In this document: positions 31,613-42,000 of the stretch, one piece after another
Position numbering within the stretch: position 1 is the stretch's first letter
Layout: each line of letters starts with the position of its first letter
Assembly: GCA_943704495.1 (NCBI GenBank)
Contig: CALSCR010004371.1
Span: forward strand, 1-44,805
Direction of reading: 5' to 3'
Length of the DNA stretch: 44,805 nt
Source of the DNA: Pigoraptor chileana
Lineage: Eukaryota > Opisthokonta > Filasterea
Position numbers and translations under genes: made by a program
The notes under the pieces: generated by a model
Databases searched by the model: none
What the model saw: only the letters and a program-made list of their open reading frames with translations
What the model was told of the DNA's origin: nothing

Positions 31613-32392
31613 TCATAATTCCACGTCCGTGCCATAGCCCTGGTGGTCCTGCGGCGACCGGCTGTCGTTGCGCATGCTAGTGTGGATGCGAGTCACGATC
31701 TGCTCGTAGTACATGTTGGCTGTGACGCCGAGAAATTGCCGGCGCCGGCCGTACCAGGAGTAGAGCCCCACGAGACACATGCCAACCCCGACGGACGACA
31801 GGACGGCCCCGATCGCCATGCTGCGTGGGAGGCGGTAGTGGAGCGGCGGCGGCGGGGGCGGAAGCGGGATGTCCGGCGCGGCAGTGGGCGACGGTGCAGG
31901 CGATACATCGGGATCCGGCGCGTGCGTGGGATCCGGCATGACGTCCTTGGCGGCCGATGTGTTGGTGGGGCTGCGCACAATATCGAGCAGCGCATGGATG
32001 TATTGCGTCTGATCGTTGGAGGACGCATCGATCGAATCCCACGCGCGGTCGAGATCGTCCAGCATCGCAATGTCTTCTGGCGTCAGGCCCATGTGCGAGA
32101 TGAAGGTAGTGTTGGTGGTAGCGGCGGCGGCGGCGGTGGAGGAGGCGGCGGAGGATGCGGCGGCTGTAGGTGTGGCAGATGGGAAGGGCTCGGCAGGCGC
32201 GCCGGGTGCGTCGGGAGCGGCGTTGCCATTTGCACCGGGACCGGCCGGCAAACCCGGAGGAGCGCCGTCCTGCGGAAGCATGGGCGGCTCCTCTATGGCT
32301 CCGGGCAGCACATTAGAGGCCTGTGCATACCCGATGCACAGCATACATAAAAACAAAATGCAAGGCCCCTTTACGTATATCCGCCAAGCCAT
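31613..32392 (-). CDS. Type I membrane protein with Pro/Ala-rich ectodomain
   Basis: 259 residues from the ATG at 32,392 (MAWRIYVKGPCILFLCMLCI then GYAQA). The frame is open upstream, but the translation there is of microsatellite and lacks protein character. After the signal peptide (cleavage likely after AQA, about residue 25) comes a Pro/Gly/Ala-rich low-complexity region. A short helical domain (TPEDIAMLDDLDRAWDSIDA) follows, then a Pro-rich stalk, a membrane span (SMAIGAVLSSVGVGMCLVGL, about 190-210) and a 45-residue inside tail with a Tyr-based MYYEQIV motif. Probable virion or cell-surface protein. It faces away from the giant gene at 32,619. Confidence 0.7.
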   Translation of the reverse strand: MAWRIYVKGPCILFLCMLCIGYAQASNVLPGAIEEPPMLPQDGAPPGLPAGPGANGNAAPDAPGAPAEPFPSATPTAAASSAASSTAAAAATTNTTFISHMGLTPEDIAMLDDLDRAWDSIDASSNDQTQYIHALLDIVRSPTNTSAAKDVMPDPTHAPDPDVSPAPSPTAAPDIPLPPPPPPLHYRLPRSMAIGAVLSSVGVGMCLVGLYSWYGRRRQFLGVTANMYYEQIVTRIHTSMRNDSRSPQDHQGYGTDVEL

Positions 32393-32618
32393 CGTTGGAG
32401 TGGGGTGCATGTATGCCAAACGGGCACCGTACATAGAGCGATACATACGTGCGTGCGTGCGTGCGTGCGTACATACATACATACATACATACATACATAC
32501 ATACGCGCGTGCGTACATACACACGCGCACTTGCGTTAGGCAGGCGTTCCTTTTGTTTTCCTGACGGGACCGCCGCTCGCCCAGCGTTGGCGACGGTAGT
32601 GGCGCGGCACACGCGACC
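32393..32618. promoter_or_regulatory. Divergent promoter region with TGCG and ATAC microsatellites
   Basis: It separates the membrane-protein gene (minus) and the 2134-residue gene (plus). CGTG units and about ten ATAC units lie at 32,446-32,525. No TATA box or CTACCG motif is seen. Confidence 0.5.
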
Positions 32619-35600
32619 ATGGCGTTTGCGTCGACGGCTGCGATGCTGGCGGATATACATGCGAAAGATGCGGATCTCGGGGAGTGGTACGCGCAGCTCC
32701 ACGCGACGGTTCACCACAGGGGCGCGGCGACCATGCCGAGCGTGTGCGAGAAGCAGCTGACGGAACTCGCCAACAGCCTGAAGGAGCGCAGTCGCGACAT
32801 CAAGATGGCGCTCAAGCAGATCCCGGCGAGCGTCGAAATGGCCAACAGGGAGGCGGCCGAGCTCATGGTCCGTGCACACAGCGGCAGCAGCAGCGAGGCG
32901 CAGATGCTCGCGCAACAACGCCTGAATGCGATCCCCGCGGCATACGTGGCGGAATGCAGCGAGCTCAAGAAGCGCGCGGAAATCCTCCGGCGGCTGGCGG
33001 CCGACGTGGCGCAGATGCTGGGGAAACCCGAGACCGGCTCGGCGTCCGAACGCGAATCGCGTCTGTACGGGGGAATGACCGCGGACGAGAAGAAGGAGGA
33101 GGATACGCTGAACAAACAGATCGGCGAAAAGCTGGACGCGTTGGCGTTTCCGTTGCGCTTGACTTTTAAGGACGCGGACGGCAAGACGAATGTGATGAGC
33201 GACGAAACCGTATACGACGCGTTCAAGAAGTGCATGACCACCCTGTATGCCCAACTGCAAGAGGAACCCGCTCACCTGAGCAGCGTACCAACCGTAGAAA
33301 CATTGCGAACGCTCAATGCTAAGCTGACGGCGGCAAAGTCGGGCAGCCTCCTGTGTGCGAATACGAGAAAGGTGCCGACCTCGGTGGAATGTGAATCGAT
33401 GGAGATTTTTCGGAAAACTCAACCGTATTATTCAAGCTACCTGAAAGAGCTCTACGAGCGTCGCACGATAGACCATCCTAAGGGACCCAAGCATAAAGTA
33501 GACGACAAGGTGCGCCTATATTGGGCGCGGCTATACGTGGAGATACTGACCGTCCTTCAAACGTATTCAACGATGGCGGACGATAAGCGCGCGACGGCGA
33601 GGACCGATGTCATCAAGACGATTGGCGACATCAGTGCAGCCGGCGTGCAAATTGCCGGTTCCAAGGAAGCGCGCGCAAAAGGCAAGAGCGCGAGCGCCGA
33701 GGCGCGCTTCCACGGAGGAATTACGGCGGAAGAGAAGGACGAGGAGGCCAAGCTCAACGCCAAGCTCGATGCTATGGAGAGGACCGAGTATTTTCCGCTG
33801 TACACGACCCTGAACCCGCCTAAGATGACAGAAGACGCCAAAAAACAGGCGGTTACCGACGAGGCTGTGTACACCAGGATCCAAGCGTTCACGGATGTCA
33901 TGCGCGACCACCTGAAAAACGGACCGACCCACCTTGCGAACGCGCCGGCTGTCGTAACGAGCCTGCAAGCGCTCGTAAAAAAGCTGGAGGCAAAGCAAGG
34001 CGACAAACCGTGCGAAAGCATATACTGGAAAAAAGAGTTTCGCAGCGAGCAGGAACGCCAGTGTTATCTTGCATCCCAAAAGTATGCACTGGAATGCATG
34101 CTTGCCTTTGGCAGATCTCGCAAGATCGACCCTGCAAAGGTGGGCGGTAAAGTGGACGACAAGGTGCGCTTGGCATGGACGCGGATCTATGCGCAGATAC
34201 GGGATGTGCTCGGGATGTATTCAAAGTTGCCGGACACTGCGCGCCCGGGAATCGTGCCGACAATCATGCAGGAGATGGACGCGATCCAGGCGGCCGGCAC
34301 AGCGATGCCCGATCCCAAGGGAGCGCGCAATAAGGGCAAGAGCACGCCCGCCGAGGCGCGCTTCTACGGGGCGGCCTCGATGAGCGAAAGCGAGAAGACG
34401 GCAAACGAAAGGATCGACAACGCAATGGCGACGCTGTTCTTTCCGTTGAACATCACCAAAACAATGCGCAGGACGGGCTCCGACTCGGACTCTGGGTCCG
34501 ACTCGGATGCCAGTTCCGGGTCGGACTCTGGGTCGGACTCTGGGTCGGACGACGAGACACGCGTCAGGACAGATGCAGATGTATACAAGGCGATCCAGAA
34601 ACTGACGACAACCATGCACGCTCACCTGAGCAACGGACCCGCGAATCTCGCCGCCAGTGCGCCTGGCGTCACGGAAGCTTTGCAGAAACTCGGCGCCGAT
34701 CTGCGCGCAAAAGGAGGTGCCTATCTGTCCGGCAACAAGCCGTGCATCAGCAACGAACAGATACCTTCCGACCTGAAGGACAACGCCGGCGCGCTCGCGC
34801 AACAGCGCCTATCGGTCGACTTGCAAACAACGTTTATGGGTCTATTCAAGACGAAACGCGAGTTGAAAACCTCCAAACCCAGCTCAAAAGTGCGCGTCGC
34901 GTGGGCATCGATTTTCGAGCAACTCTTGTACGTCCTTCAGGCGTATTCGACGATGCCGGACGCCGCGCGCAAACCGTGGGCGGCGTTCACTGTTCAGGAG
35001 ATCAACAAGATCATCGCGATCGGCGTGCAAAAGTACGGTGCAGACGAATTGCGGAAGAAGAGCGGAAGCGTCGGCGCCGAGGCGGACGATGCCGACACCG
35101 AACGCATCCTGCAGGAGCACCTGGAGGCGATTCACTACAATACGGACGGTGCGGGCGTCGCGTCCTGTCGACAGATCGTGTACGCCATGACCATGCTCGC
35201 GACGCAGTTCACGAAAAACCCGGCGGTACTGGCCCGCGTGACCGCGCTGTACAAGAAGCTCATCACCACCACCCAATGGCAACAGGCGGTCAACGATCCG
35301 CACATACGCACGTTGCGCAAACACATCAGCAACAGCAAGGCGAATGAAACGCTCTTTGCCATTCAACCTTCGCCGCCGTTTACGAACAGCGAGGAGAACG
35401 CCATCAGGGATGCTTTTGATGCCATTGATCAGACAAACTTTGGCGAGTTGGTTTGGGTCAATCCCTTGTTGGTCATGACGGATCAATGTCCTCACAGCAC
35501 CGACAAAGAATGGCGTAAATGTGCGCGGCGCGTATTCAACGTGATGTGCATGGCGTTGTTGATGCCGCGTATGGAGAACGGGTTCAGCGGACTCCCGAGA

Positions 35601-38600
35601 CTCAATGTCGACGACGCGACCCGATCGAACGCCGAAAAAATGCAGAAATTAACGACAAGCGCCAAGACGGTCCTTGCGTTGAACGGCCATATACAAGGAT
35701 TTGCCAATGATCTCCACGCGCACGCTCGTTCGTTCGTGCGCAAAAGCACGGCTATGAATACGCTCCGACGCAACGTCAAGCACACCGTGGACGCTGTCGG
35801 GACGGTGATGGCGGATCCGAGACAAAAGGCCCTCAAGAACTCGTCGGCGACTACACGCCACATTGCGGAAGTGTGGAGATTGGATCAAGTGAAAGCAAGG
35901 CCCGCCAGGTCGGCCTCGTCCGCATCGTCGTTCTCTGATGATTCGTCGTCCTCTGACGATTCGTCGTCCTCTGACGATTCGTCCTCTTCCTCCTCGTCCT
36001 CTTCCTCCTCGTCCTCTTCCTCCTCGTCCTCTGCATCACATGTCGAATGGAAGCCATCCACGTGGTACGTGTACATGCTGCCAAAGGGAGACGATGGTGA
36101 CAAGCGCACGGAGAGACTGCGTGACCTGCTGGACGCAGTCGGCAAACTGCACGCGAGCGCCCGCGACGCATGCAAATATTACCTTGCGGTATACCTGCGG
36201 GTCTCGCTCCATACACTCTGCAACGTTCTCGAGGCCCTTCAACAGACAGACCAATTTAAAGAACTCAGTCCCATCCCAGACAACGCACATTCGCCGCCAA
36301 CCGAATCGCCGATTAAAAAGGCAGTACGGTCCAATCCGCCGCCGTTATCGCATGACGACCTGTCCTTGTGTAAGACGATCTGCGAAACACCGGCAGGGCT
36401 TAACGCAGAGACACCGTCCTCCATGCCTTCGCGCAAACTCAAGTGGGGTACATTCTTGCTCCGCATCGAGAATATATGCACCACGCTGTACGACGCCAGT
36501 GGAACGCTCCTTGAGACCGACCGGGAGTATAAGATGTACGCGTTCATCAGTGATCTGATCCGGATGTTCGCCAACGCCAATAACAACTCGCGCGATCTTG
36601 CGAGGGATGTGGACATTTGTAGGAACGTGGCCCCGATCGATTTTGCGCGATTCGACGCTCCATCCAAATACTTTGTGCCAGAAGCCGTTCAAGAGTATTT
36701 TGAGGCGGCCAAATGCACCTTTGCACAAAAACTGCGGGACGGATGTGCTCAATGGACGGCTCCGCAGCCCGGGTCGCCCGCAGCACAGGCGCGGGGACGC
36801 TTGCATGCCGGCGCCGAGCCCGGCGAAACCGCGACCAAGCCGGCCAAAGGCATGACGGGCATAATGAACAAGTTCTTTGGCACGCCGCAAAAGATAAAGC
36901 CATTGACACCGGAGGAAGAGGCCGCGCTTCTCGGAGAGTTCAGGACGTTCACCGGCGACAGCAGCAAGCCCGACGCATACCTGTTCACGACGGCCAAGAT
37001 GATGAACATGTTCCTTGCGTGCGCTGTCGCGGATCTGGCCAAGGAGCCAAAAGCCAAGATCTTTGTCAGGGCCAACGAGCTGCTCGATGCGTACATGAAT
37101 ACATCGTGGCGTGCGCTGGAACAGGAATGTACGGATCCGATCGTGGCCAAGAACCGTGTCGTAAACACGTACAACACGGAATACCTGTCGGCGGCCACGC
37201 ACGACGTGATGGCCGCGAAGATGCCGAATACACTCTCCGCAAAGAAGATCACCGACATCACGGGCCACTGGAGCGCGTTTCGCAACAAGATCCTGACGAT
37301 CATGCGCGCACTGCAGCAGCTGGACACGGCGACGCTAACGAAGCGCAAAACGAAGGACGGCACGTCCACGGTAAAGAAGCTGTTGGACACATGGGAGGCC
37401 ACGATGCAAAAAGTGTCGGCCCTGGCCCCCGTTGTCGAGATGAAGCTAGCCGACCCGCCACCCGAGCCGCCGGCGCCAGCGCCGCGCACCAATGTTGATA
37501 AGGTGTTGGCGAATCGCCCGATCGCCCAGCCGCGGTCGATGGGCAAGGTGCCGCCGTCCGAGACGCGGCCCGTGCCGACGCTGATCGCGAACCCAGACTC
37601 GGATTCGGACGTGGATCGGGCCGTTGGCGCCAGGGGCGCGGCGCCGTTTGCAGACTACACCGAGGTGCAGTACGTGCTGAAGGGCGCAGACGGGCCCGTG
37701 ACGGGCTATTACGTCGGCGGCGAGCTGCGCCGCGCGCGCCGCGAGCGCATTGCCGGCGACGCCAGCCGCGTCAAGTTTAACGTCGTGCACGACCGCCCGC
37801 TGGACCACCTCGCGTTTCCGCTCAACATGTGCGCGTGGATCGAGCCCAACATGCTGCAATCCGTGGACACCACCAAGGTGAATCGCGGCGATGCGTCTGT
37901 GCCTGTCCAGTGGATCCCGCACGGCGGCATGCCGCCTCCGGCGTACACGCGCCAGCAGTACGTGCACGACGTCACGCGCGCGCTGTACGAGGGCACGTGG
38001 CCGGCGGCCGCCCACGAGATGGACGGCAAGCACGCGCCTCTGCACGGCTCGTACGTCGTATTCACGTCGGGCGTTGCCGAACGGGCGCCGTCCACCACCA
38101 CGTACGGCGTGTACTACGATCCCGCGACGGCCAAGTACGCACGGCCCGAACGGCTGCGGTTCTTGCAGACGCTGGTCCCGGACGTCCGCCATGCGCCCGA
38201 ATTCGACGCCCTCTACAACGTGCTGCTGCTGCGGCCCAACGCGAACGCCGAACTGCCGTTCAGGTACATGGAATCGGTAGACCCGCAGAACGTGCATGTG
38301 GCACCGGGATGGATCCACCCCGTCACGGCGCAGAACATGGCCTTTGCGCTGCAGGATGCCGTGCGCCAATGGGAGACGGCGGTCTACAAAAAGACGGTGC
38401 AGGCGGCGGATCTGAAGCACGGCATGCTCGTGCAGCTGCCCGCCAACATGTACGCCAACAAGATGGGCGTGTACATGCAGCACGAGTTTCTCCCGGCAGA
38501 AATGCGCCAGCGGGTGCGCGCGTTCGGCACGCACGCGGCATCCATCCTGTACGTGTCGCCAATCCAGATCGCGGACGGATGGACGCTGTACTTTGCAACG

Positions 38601-39023
38601 ACCGAGCCGCACAAGATGGAGGGCCTGTGCTGCGTGGCGCATTCGGTCGGCCACGCGACGGTTCAGCGCCTGTGCCGTGCCGTGACGCTGGACGTCGCGA
38701 TGCGCCACATGCGCGCGTCCATCTGCGCATCGCTGGCGCACGAGCTGATGTGTGCCGACGCGCAGGCGACGGCAACGCCGCAGTCGTCGCTGGCCTCGAT
38801 TGCCGGAGACGTGCGGGGAAGCAACATGAGCCGGCGGGACGTTGACTGGCGCATCGGGAGCGCCTTCCAGGAGGTGCGCAGCGCATTCGTGCGCAAGCCG
38901 GTCGTCGGCGAGGCGAAAGCCGGCGCGATCGTCGTTTACCGCGTGTACCGCGAGAACGCGCTGCGCGGCACGCGCTGCGCGGCACGCGCACGGCCGAGCC
39001 GTACGTGTCCGTGGGGCTGCTGA
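32619..39023 (+). CDS. 2134-residue protein with four internal repeats
   Basis: The ATG at 32,619 has a strong eukaryotic context (GACCATGG). Four related segments begin at about residues 147, 361, 579 and, more worn, 816. Each opens like RLYGG or RFHGG, then has a charged helix (MTADEKKEEDTLNKQI), a FPL strand, a VY-x-x-I/F helix and a closing helix (VRLYWARLYVEILTVLQTYS, then STMADDKRATARTDVIKTIG). A Ser run lies at about 1103-1139, a helical middle part at about 1140-1650, and from about 1675 a module with VQYVLKG then KFNVVHDRPLDHLAFPL. That module recurs in related form in the next gene. Function unknown; the size and repeats suggest a structural or scaffold protein. It ends in a TGATG overlapping the next start. 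Confidence 0.8.
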   Translation: MAFASTAAMLADIHAKDADLGEWYAQLHATVHHRGAATMPSVCEKQLTELANSLKERSRDIKMALKQIPASVEMANREAAELMVRAHSGSSSEAQMLAQQRLNAIPAAYVAECSELKKRAEILRRLAADVAQMLGKPETGSASERESRLYGGMTADEKKEEDTLNKQIGEKLDALAFPLRLTFKDADGKTNVMSDETVYDAFKKCMTTLYAQLQEEPAHLSSVPTVETLRTLNAKLTAAKSGSLLCANTRKVPTSVECESMEIFRKTQPYYSSYLKELYERRTIDHPKGPKHKVDDKVRLYWARLYVEILTVLQTYSTMADDKRATARTDVIKTIGDISAAGVQIAGSKEARAKGKSASAEARFHGGITAEEKDEEAKLNAKLDAMERTEYFPLYTTLNPPKMTEDAKKQAVTDEAVYTRIQAFTDVMRDHLKNGPTHLANAPAVVTSLQALVKKLEAKQGDKPCESIYWKKEFRSEQERQCYLASQKYALECMLAFGRSRKIDPAKVGGKVDDKVRLAWTRIYAQIRDVLGMYSKLPDTARPGIVPTIMQEMDAIQAAGTAMPDPKGARNKGKSTPAEARFYGAASMSESEKTANERIDNAMATLFFPLNITKTMRRTGSDSDSGSDSDASSGSDSGSDSGSDDETRVRTDADVYKAIQKLTTTMHAHLSNGPANLAASAPGVTEALQKLGADLRAKGGAYLSGNKPCISNEQIPSDLKDNAGALAQQRLSVDLQTTFMGLFKTKRELKTSKPSSKVRVAWASIFEQLLYVLQAYSTMPDAARKPWAAFTVQEINKIIAIGVQKYGADELRKKSGSVGAEADDADTERILQEHLEAIHYNTDGAGVASCRQIVYAMTMLATQFTKNPAVLARVTALYKKLITTTQWQQAVNDPHIRTLRKHISNSKANETLFAIQPSPPFTNSEENAIRDAFDAIDQTNFGELVWVNPLLVMTDQCPHSTDKEWRKCARRVFNVMCMALLMPRMENGFSGLPRLNVDDATRSNAEKMQKLTTSAKTVLALNGHIQGFANDLHAHARSFVRKSTAMNTLRRNVKHTVDAVGTVMADPRQKALKNSSATTRHIAEVWRLDQVKARPARSASSASSFSDDSSSSDDSSSSDDSSSSSSSSSSSSSSSSSSASHVEWKPSTWYVYMLPKGDDGDKRTERLRDLLDAVGKLHASARDACKYYLAVYLRVSLHTLCNVLEALQQTDQFKELSPIPDNAHSPPTESPIKKAVRSNPPPLSHDDLSLCKTICETPAGLNAETPSSMPSRKLKWGTFLLRIENICTTLYDASGTLLETDREYKMYAFISDLIRMFANANNNSRDLARDVDICRNVAPIDFARFDAPSKYFVPEAVQEYFEAAKCTFAQKLRDGCAQWTAPQPGSPAAQARGRLHAGAEPGETATKPAKGMTGIMNKFFGTPQKIKPLTPEEEAALLGEFRTFTGDSSKPDAYLFTTAKMMNMFLACAVADLAKEPKAKIFVRANELLDAYMNTSWRALEQECTDPIVAKNRVVNTYNTEYLSAATHDVMAAKMPNTLSAKKITDITGHWSAFRNKILTIMRALQQLDTATLTKRKTKDGTSTVKKLLDTWEATMQKVSALAPVVEMKLADPPPEPPAPAPRTNVDKVLANRPIAQPRSMGKVPPSETRPVPTLIANPDSDSDVDRAVGARGAAPFADYTEVQYVLKGADGPVTGYYVGGELRRARRERIAGDASRVKFNVVHDRPLDHLAFPLNMCAWIEPNMLQSVDTTKVNRGDASVPVQWIPHGGMPPPAYTRQQYVHDVTRALYEGTWPAAAHEMDGKHAPLHGSYVVFTSGVAERAPSTTTYGVYYDPATAKYARPERLRFLQTLVPDVRHAPEFDALYNVLLLRPNANAELPFRYMESVDPQNVHVAPGWIHPVTAQNMAFALQDAVRQWETAVYKKTVQAADLKHGMLVQLPANMYANKMGVYMQHEFLPAEMRQRVRAFGTHAASILYVSPIQIADGWTLYFATTEPHKMEGLCCVAHSVGHATVQRLCRAVTLDVAMRHMRASICASLAHELMCADAQATATPQSSLASIAGDVRGSNMSRRDVDWRIGSAFQEVRSAFVRKPVVGEAKAGAIVVYRVYRENALRGTRCAARARPSRTCPWGC

Positions 39024-42000
39024 TGAAGCCGACGGCCGACCATCCCAATGCGCCGAATCTCGTGGACATTGCGACGCCGTCGCTCGTGCTTCGCGTGGAC
39101 CCGCAGAACATCCTGTGGACCGTCGCGATGCGCAAGCCCATCACGACGCCTTCCGGTGCAACCAACGAGGCGCAGTTGGCGCTGGCCATGCTGCTGCTGC
39201 GCGACGTGACGAACGAGTGCACGTTGCACTTTCGCATGTTCAACCTGACCGGCGCGGTGCTCGACATGGTGCACGGCCTCGGCGCGGACATTTCGTCCGC
39301 GAGCGCACCGGGGCGCGCGCCCACGCCCGTCCGTTTGGAATGCGCGCGTCGGGAGCCACCTGTCGCGAGACCGAGCGGCCAGATTGCAAACAGGGCCGTG
39401 TTCCTGGCGATGCTGCAGAACGAGCGGGCCGAGGAGATGCTGCCGGACGAAACGACGCTGAGCAAGCGCCAGCCGCTGATGTGCAAGTGGTTCGCAACGC
39501 TCGACGACATGGACACGAACCGCGCCAGGCAGTTTGGCGCGCGGTACCTTGCGTTCTGCGACAAGACGTGCGGGATCGTCCTGCAGCCGACGGCGGAATT
39601 TCTCGGCGACAAGCTGGCGGCCGAATTCGACGCGTCGCCCGTGTGCGGCCTGTTTGAGGCGCTGGCGCTGCAAGGCCGTGCCGCGGCATCTGCCGCAGGA
39701 ATCGCTCCGTCCGCCGTGGGCGCCGTGGGCACGCAGAGCCAGGCGCGGCGCAAGAGCATCTCGTTTTCGGAAGCGGTGGCGGCGGCGACGCAGCTGGCGC
39801 GCAGCGAGCGCCGCATGAGCACGGCGGTAAACGTGGACGAGGAGGCGGCGGAAGTGAGGGATGAGAAGGAGAAGAGGAGGAGCCGGGCCGCGTGCGTTCC
39901 AACGATCTGCCTTGTTTCTGCCAACGCCAATAACACGTGTCCCGCGTGCAACAAGACCGTGGCTCGCAACGATCATGTCCGTCAGTGCATCACCTGTCCC
40001 GAGGTCGTCTGCAACGCGTGCATGGGGTACAAGGACCCCCGGATACACCGCGACAAGGCCGTCGCGCATCTCTGTCTGGCGTGCTATAACAAGGTCCTCT
40101 CGGTGCGCGACCTCAACGCCATAGAGACGGAAGATCCTGCCCGTGCGAGTGGCACGAGTAAGCGACTGCCCAAATACGTGCAAACAACACGCGAATGGGA
40201 AAAGTCGCATCCCTGCATTCAGCATGTCATTCGCGCCCCCAGTCTCGCGGAGGCGCCTGCCGTGCCTGCCGGCTACGAACCGCCGCAACCGCGGCCGCCG
40301 TGGAAATGCACGACGTGCAGCGTGCTGATCACCACCGGTCGCGATCCCACCTACTGCAAGGGGTGCAGGATCGAAACGTGCAGCAACTGCGCCAATATGC
40401 TGGCGGATGCAACGCCGTGCGCCAACCCGACGCTGTGTCTTGAATGTCGACACACTGCCGAATCGATCCGCATCATCCAGGAGTTTACGGGCGGTGCCGC
40501 CAGGCGGTATGCGGCGTCCATCGCGGCCGAGGAATGGGACGCGCGGGCCGCAAACGCCAAGACCGCACATGCAAATGCCGGCGGCGGCGGCGGCCCCGTG
40601 GCGCTGTACTTTCACGTGCCGTTCAATCCGCTGGCGCTCATTCGCTGCATGGCACTCGAGTGGATGCGCCCGTACGTGGCCGCGGTGGCCGAGCAGAAGG
40701 CAGCAGCCAACGCGTGGCCGTCCATCAGCCCCTCGACGTTCGGGCAGTACACGGCCAAGGCCGTGACGCATTTCCGCGCGTACATTGCCACGCTCGTCCA
40801 CGGCCACGGCCCGTACACGTGCGTGCTGCCTCCCGGCGGCCTGGAGAGCGCGTGCGAGATCGTGCCGCGTGCAACGGCGTCGGCGTCGGCTGCACTGACG
40901 TCGGCTGCATTGACGTCGGCTGCATTGACGTCGGCTGCATTGACGTCAGCGTCGGCGTCGGCGTCGGCGGTGCAGTACGGACCGTTCGCGGCGCCCGCGG
41001 CGGGCCAAGCCAATGCCGTTGCGTGCGTGGGAGGCACGTGCGACATTATGCGGACGCTACACACGGGCGACCTGGTGACCGTGATCCAGGCGGTGAACGG
41101 CAAGCAGACGGCCGTGCACGGCATCTACGTGGATCCGACCGGGCAGGACGCAGAAGTGCTGCACGATCGGCCCGCGCTGGTTCTGTCGAGGCGCGCGCGG
41201 CAGCTGTGCAAGCTGGACCCGCGCACGGAGCCCAACGTGATTGTCGTGGGCAACCTGACGCAGCTGGCCGAGGCCGTGCAGAAGAACGCGCCGATGACCG
41301 CGCTCGTGCGCGGCCGGCTGTGCATGCTGCAAGGCACGCCCACGACGCTGCAGCGGTGCGAGAGCGCCCAGGCGCGTGCGGCCATGCCGCTGAACGTCCG
41401 GCGCATGCTCGTGTCGATTCTGGCGCGCTCGTCGGCCCGCGACGCGATCCGCAAGACGTACGCGTCGCGCGGGGTGGCGCGCCCGCTGGCACTCGCGCAC
41501 GCCAACGAGCAGATCCTCGCGCAGGAGCAAAAATGGGCGAGCCGCAGCCCGACGATGTGCGGGCCGTGCGCCAAGGCGGGCGGCGCGCACGCGACGCACC
41601 CGGAGTGCGCGACGAGCACGCGCCTCACGACGGGCAAGGACCACGTGCTGCGCCACGGCACGATGGTCACGTACACGCTGGTGACGCCGACAAGCTCGGT
41701 CACCAACGTGCGGGGCGTGTTCATGGAGGCGGACGCGATTCCGGCGCTGGCCGGCCACCTGGCACGGCTGGGCGGCAAGAAGTTCAACGTGGTGCACGTC
41801 GCCGCCATCGGCACGCTTCCCGAGCCGTACAACGTCGTGGGACAGGTGCACGAGGGCAGCCTGCGGCTCGGGTGGTTCGCGCCCGACGGCCGCAACGTGT
41901 CGGACGAGATGCTGGCGCAGATCAAGAGCCGGACGGTCGGCGGGGCGGCCAAGTTTGTGTGCGATCACGAGCTGGCGTACGTGGCCGCGCTCCACCAGAC

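Noticed and set aside
32393-32620. N-terminal extension of the 259-residue membrane protein through the ATAC repeat
   Set aside because: It would put translated microsatellite (Tyr/Val/Cys/Met repeats) before a perfect signal peptide, and it would overlap the start of the divergent gene.
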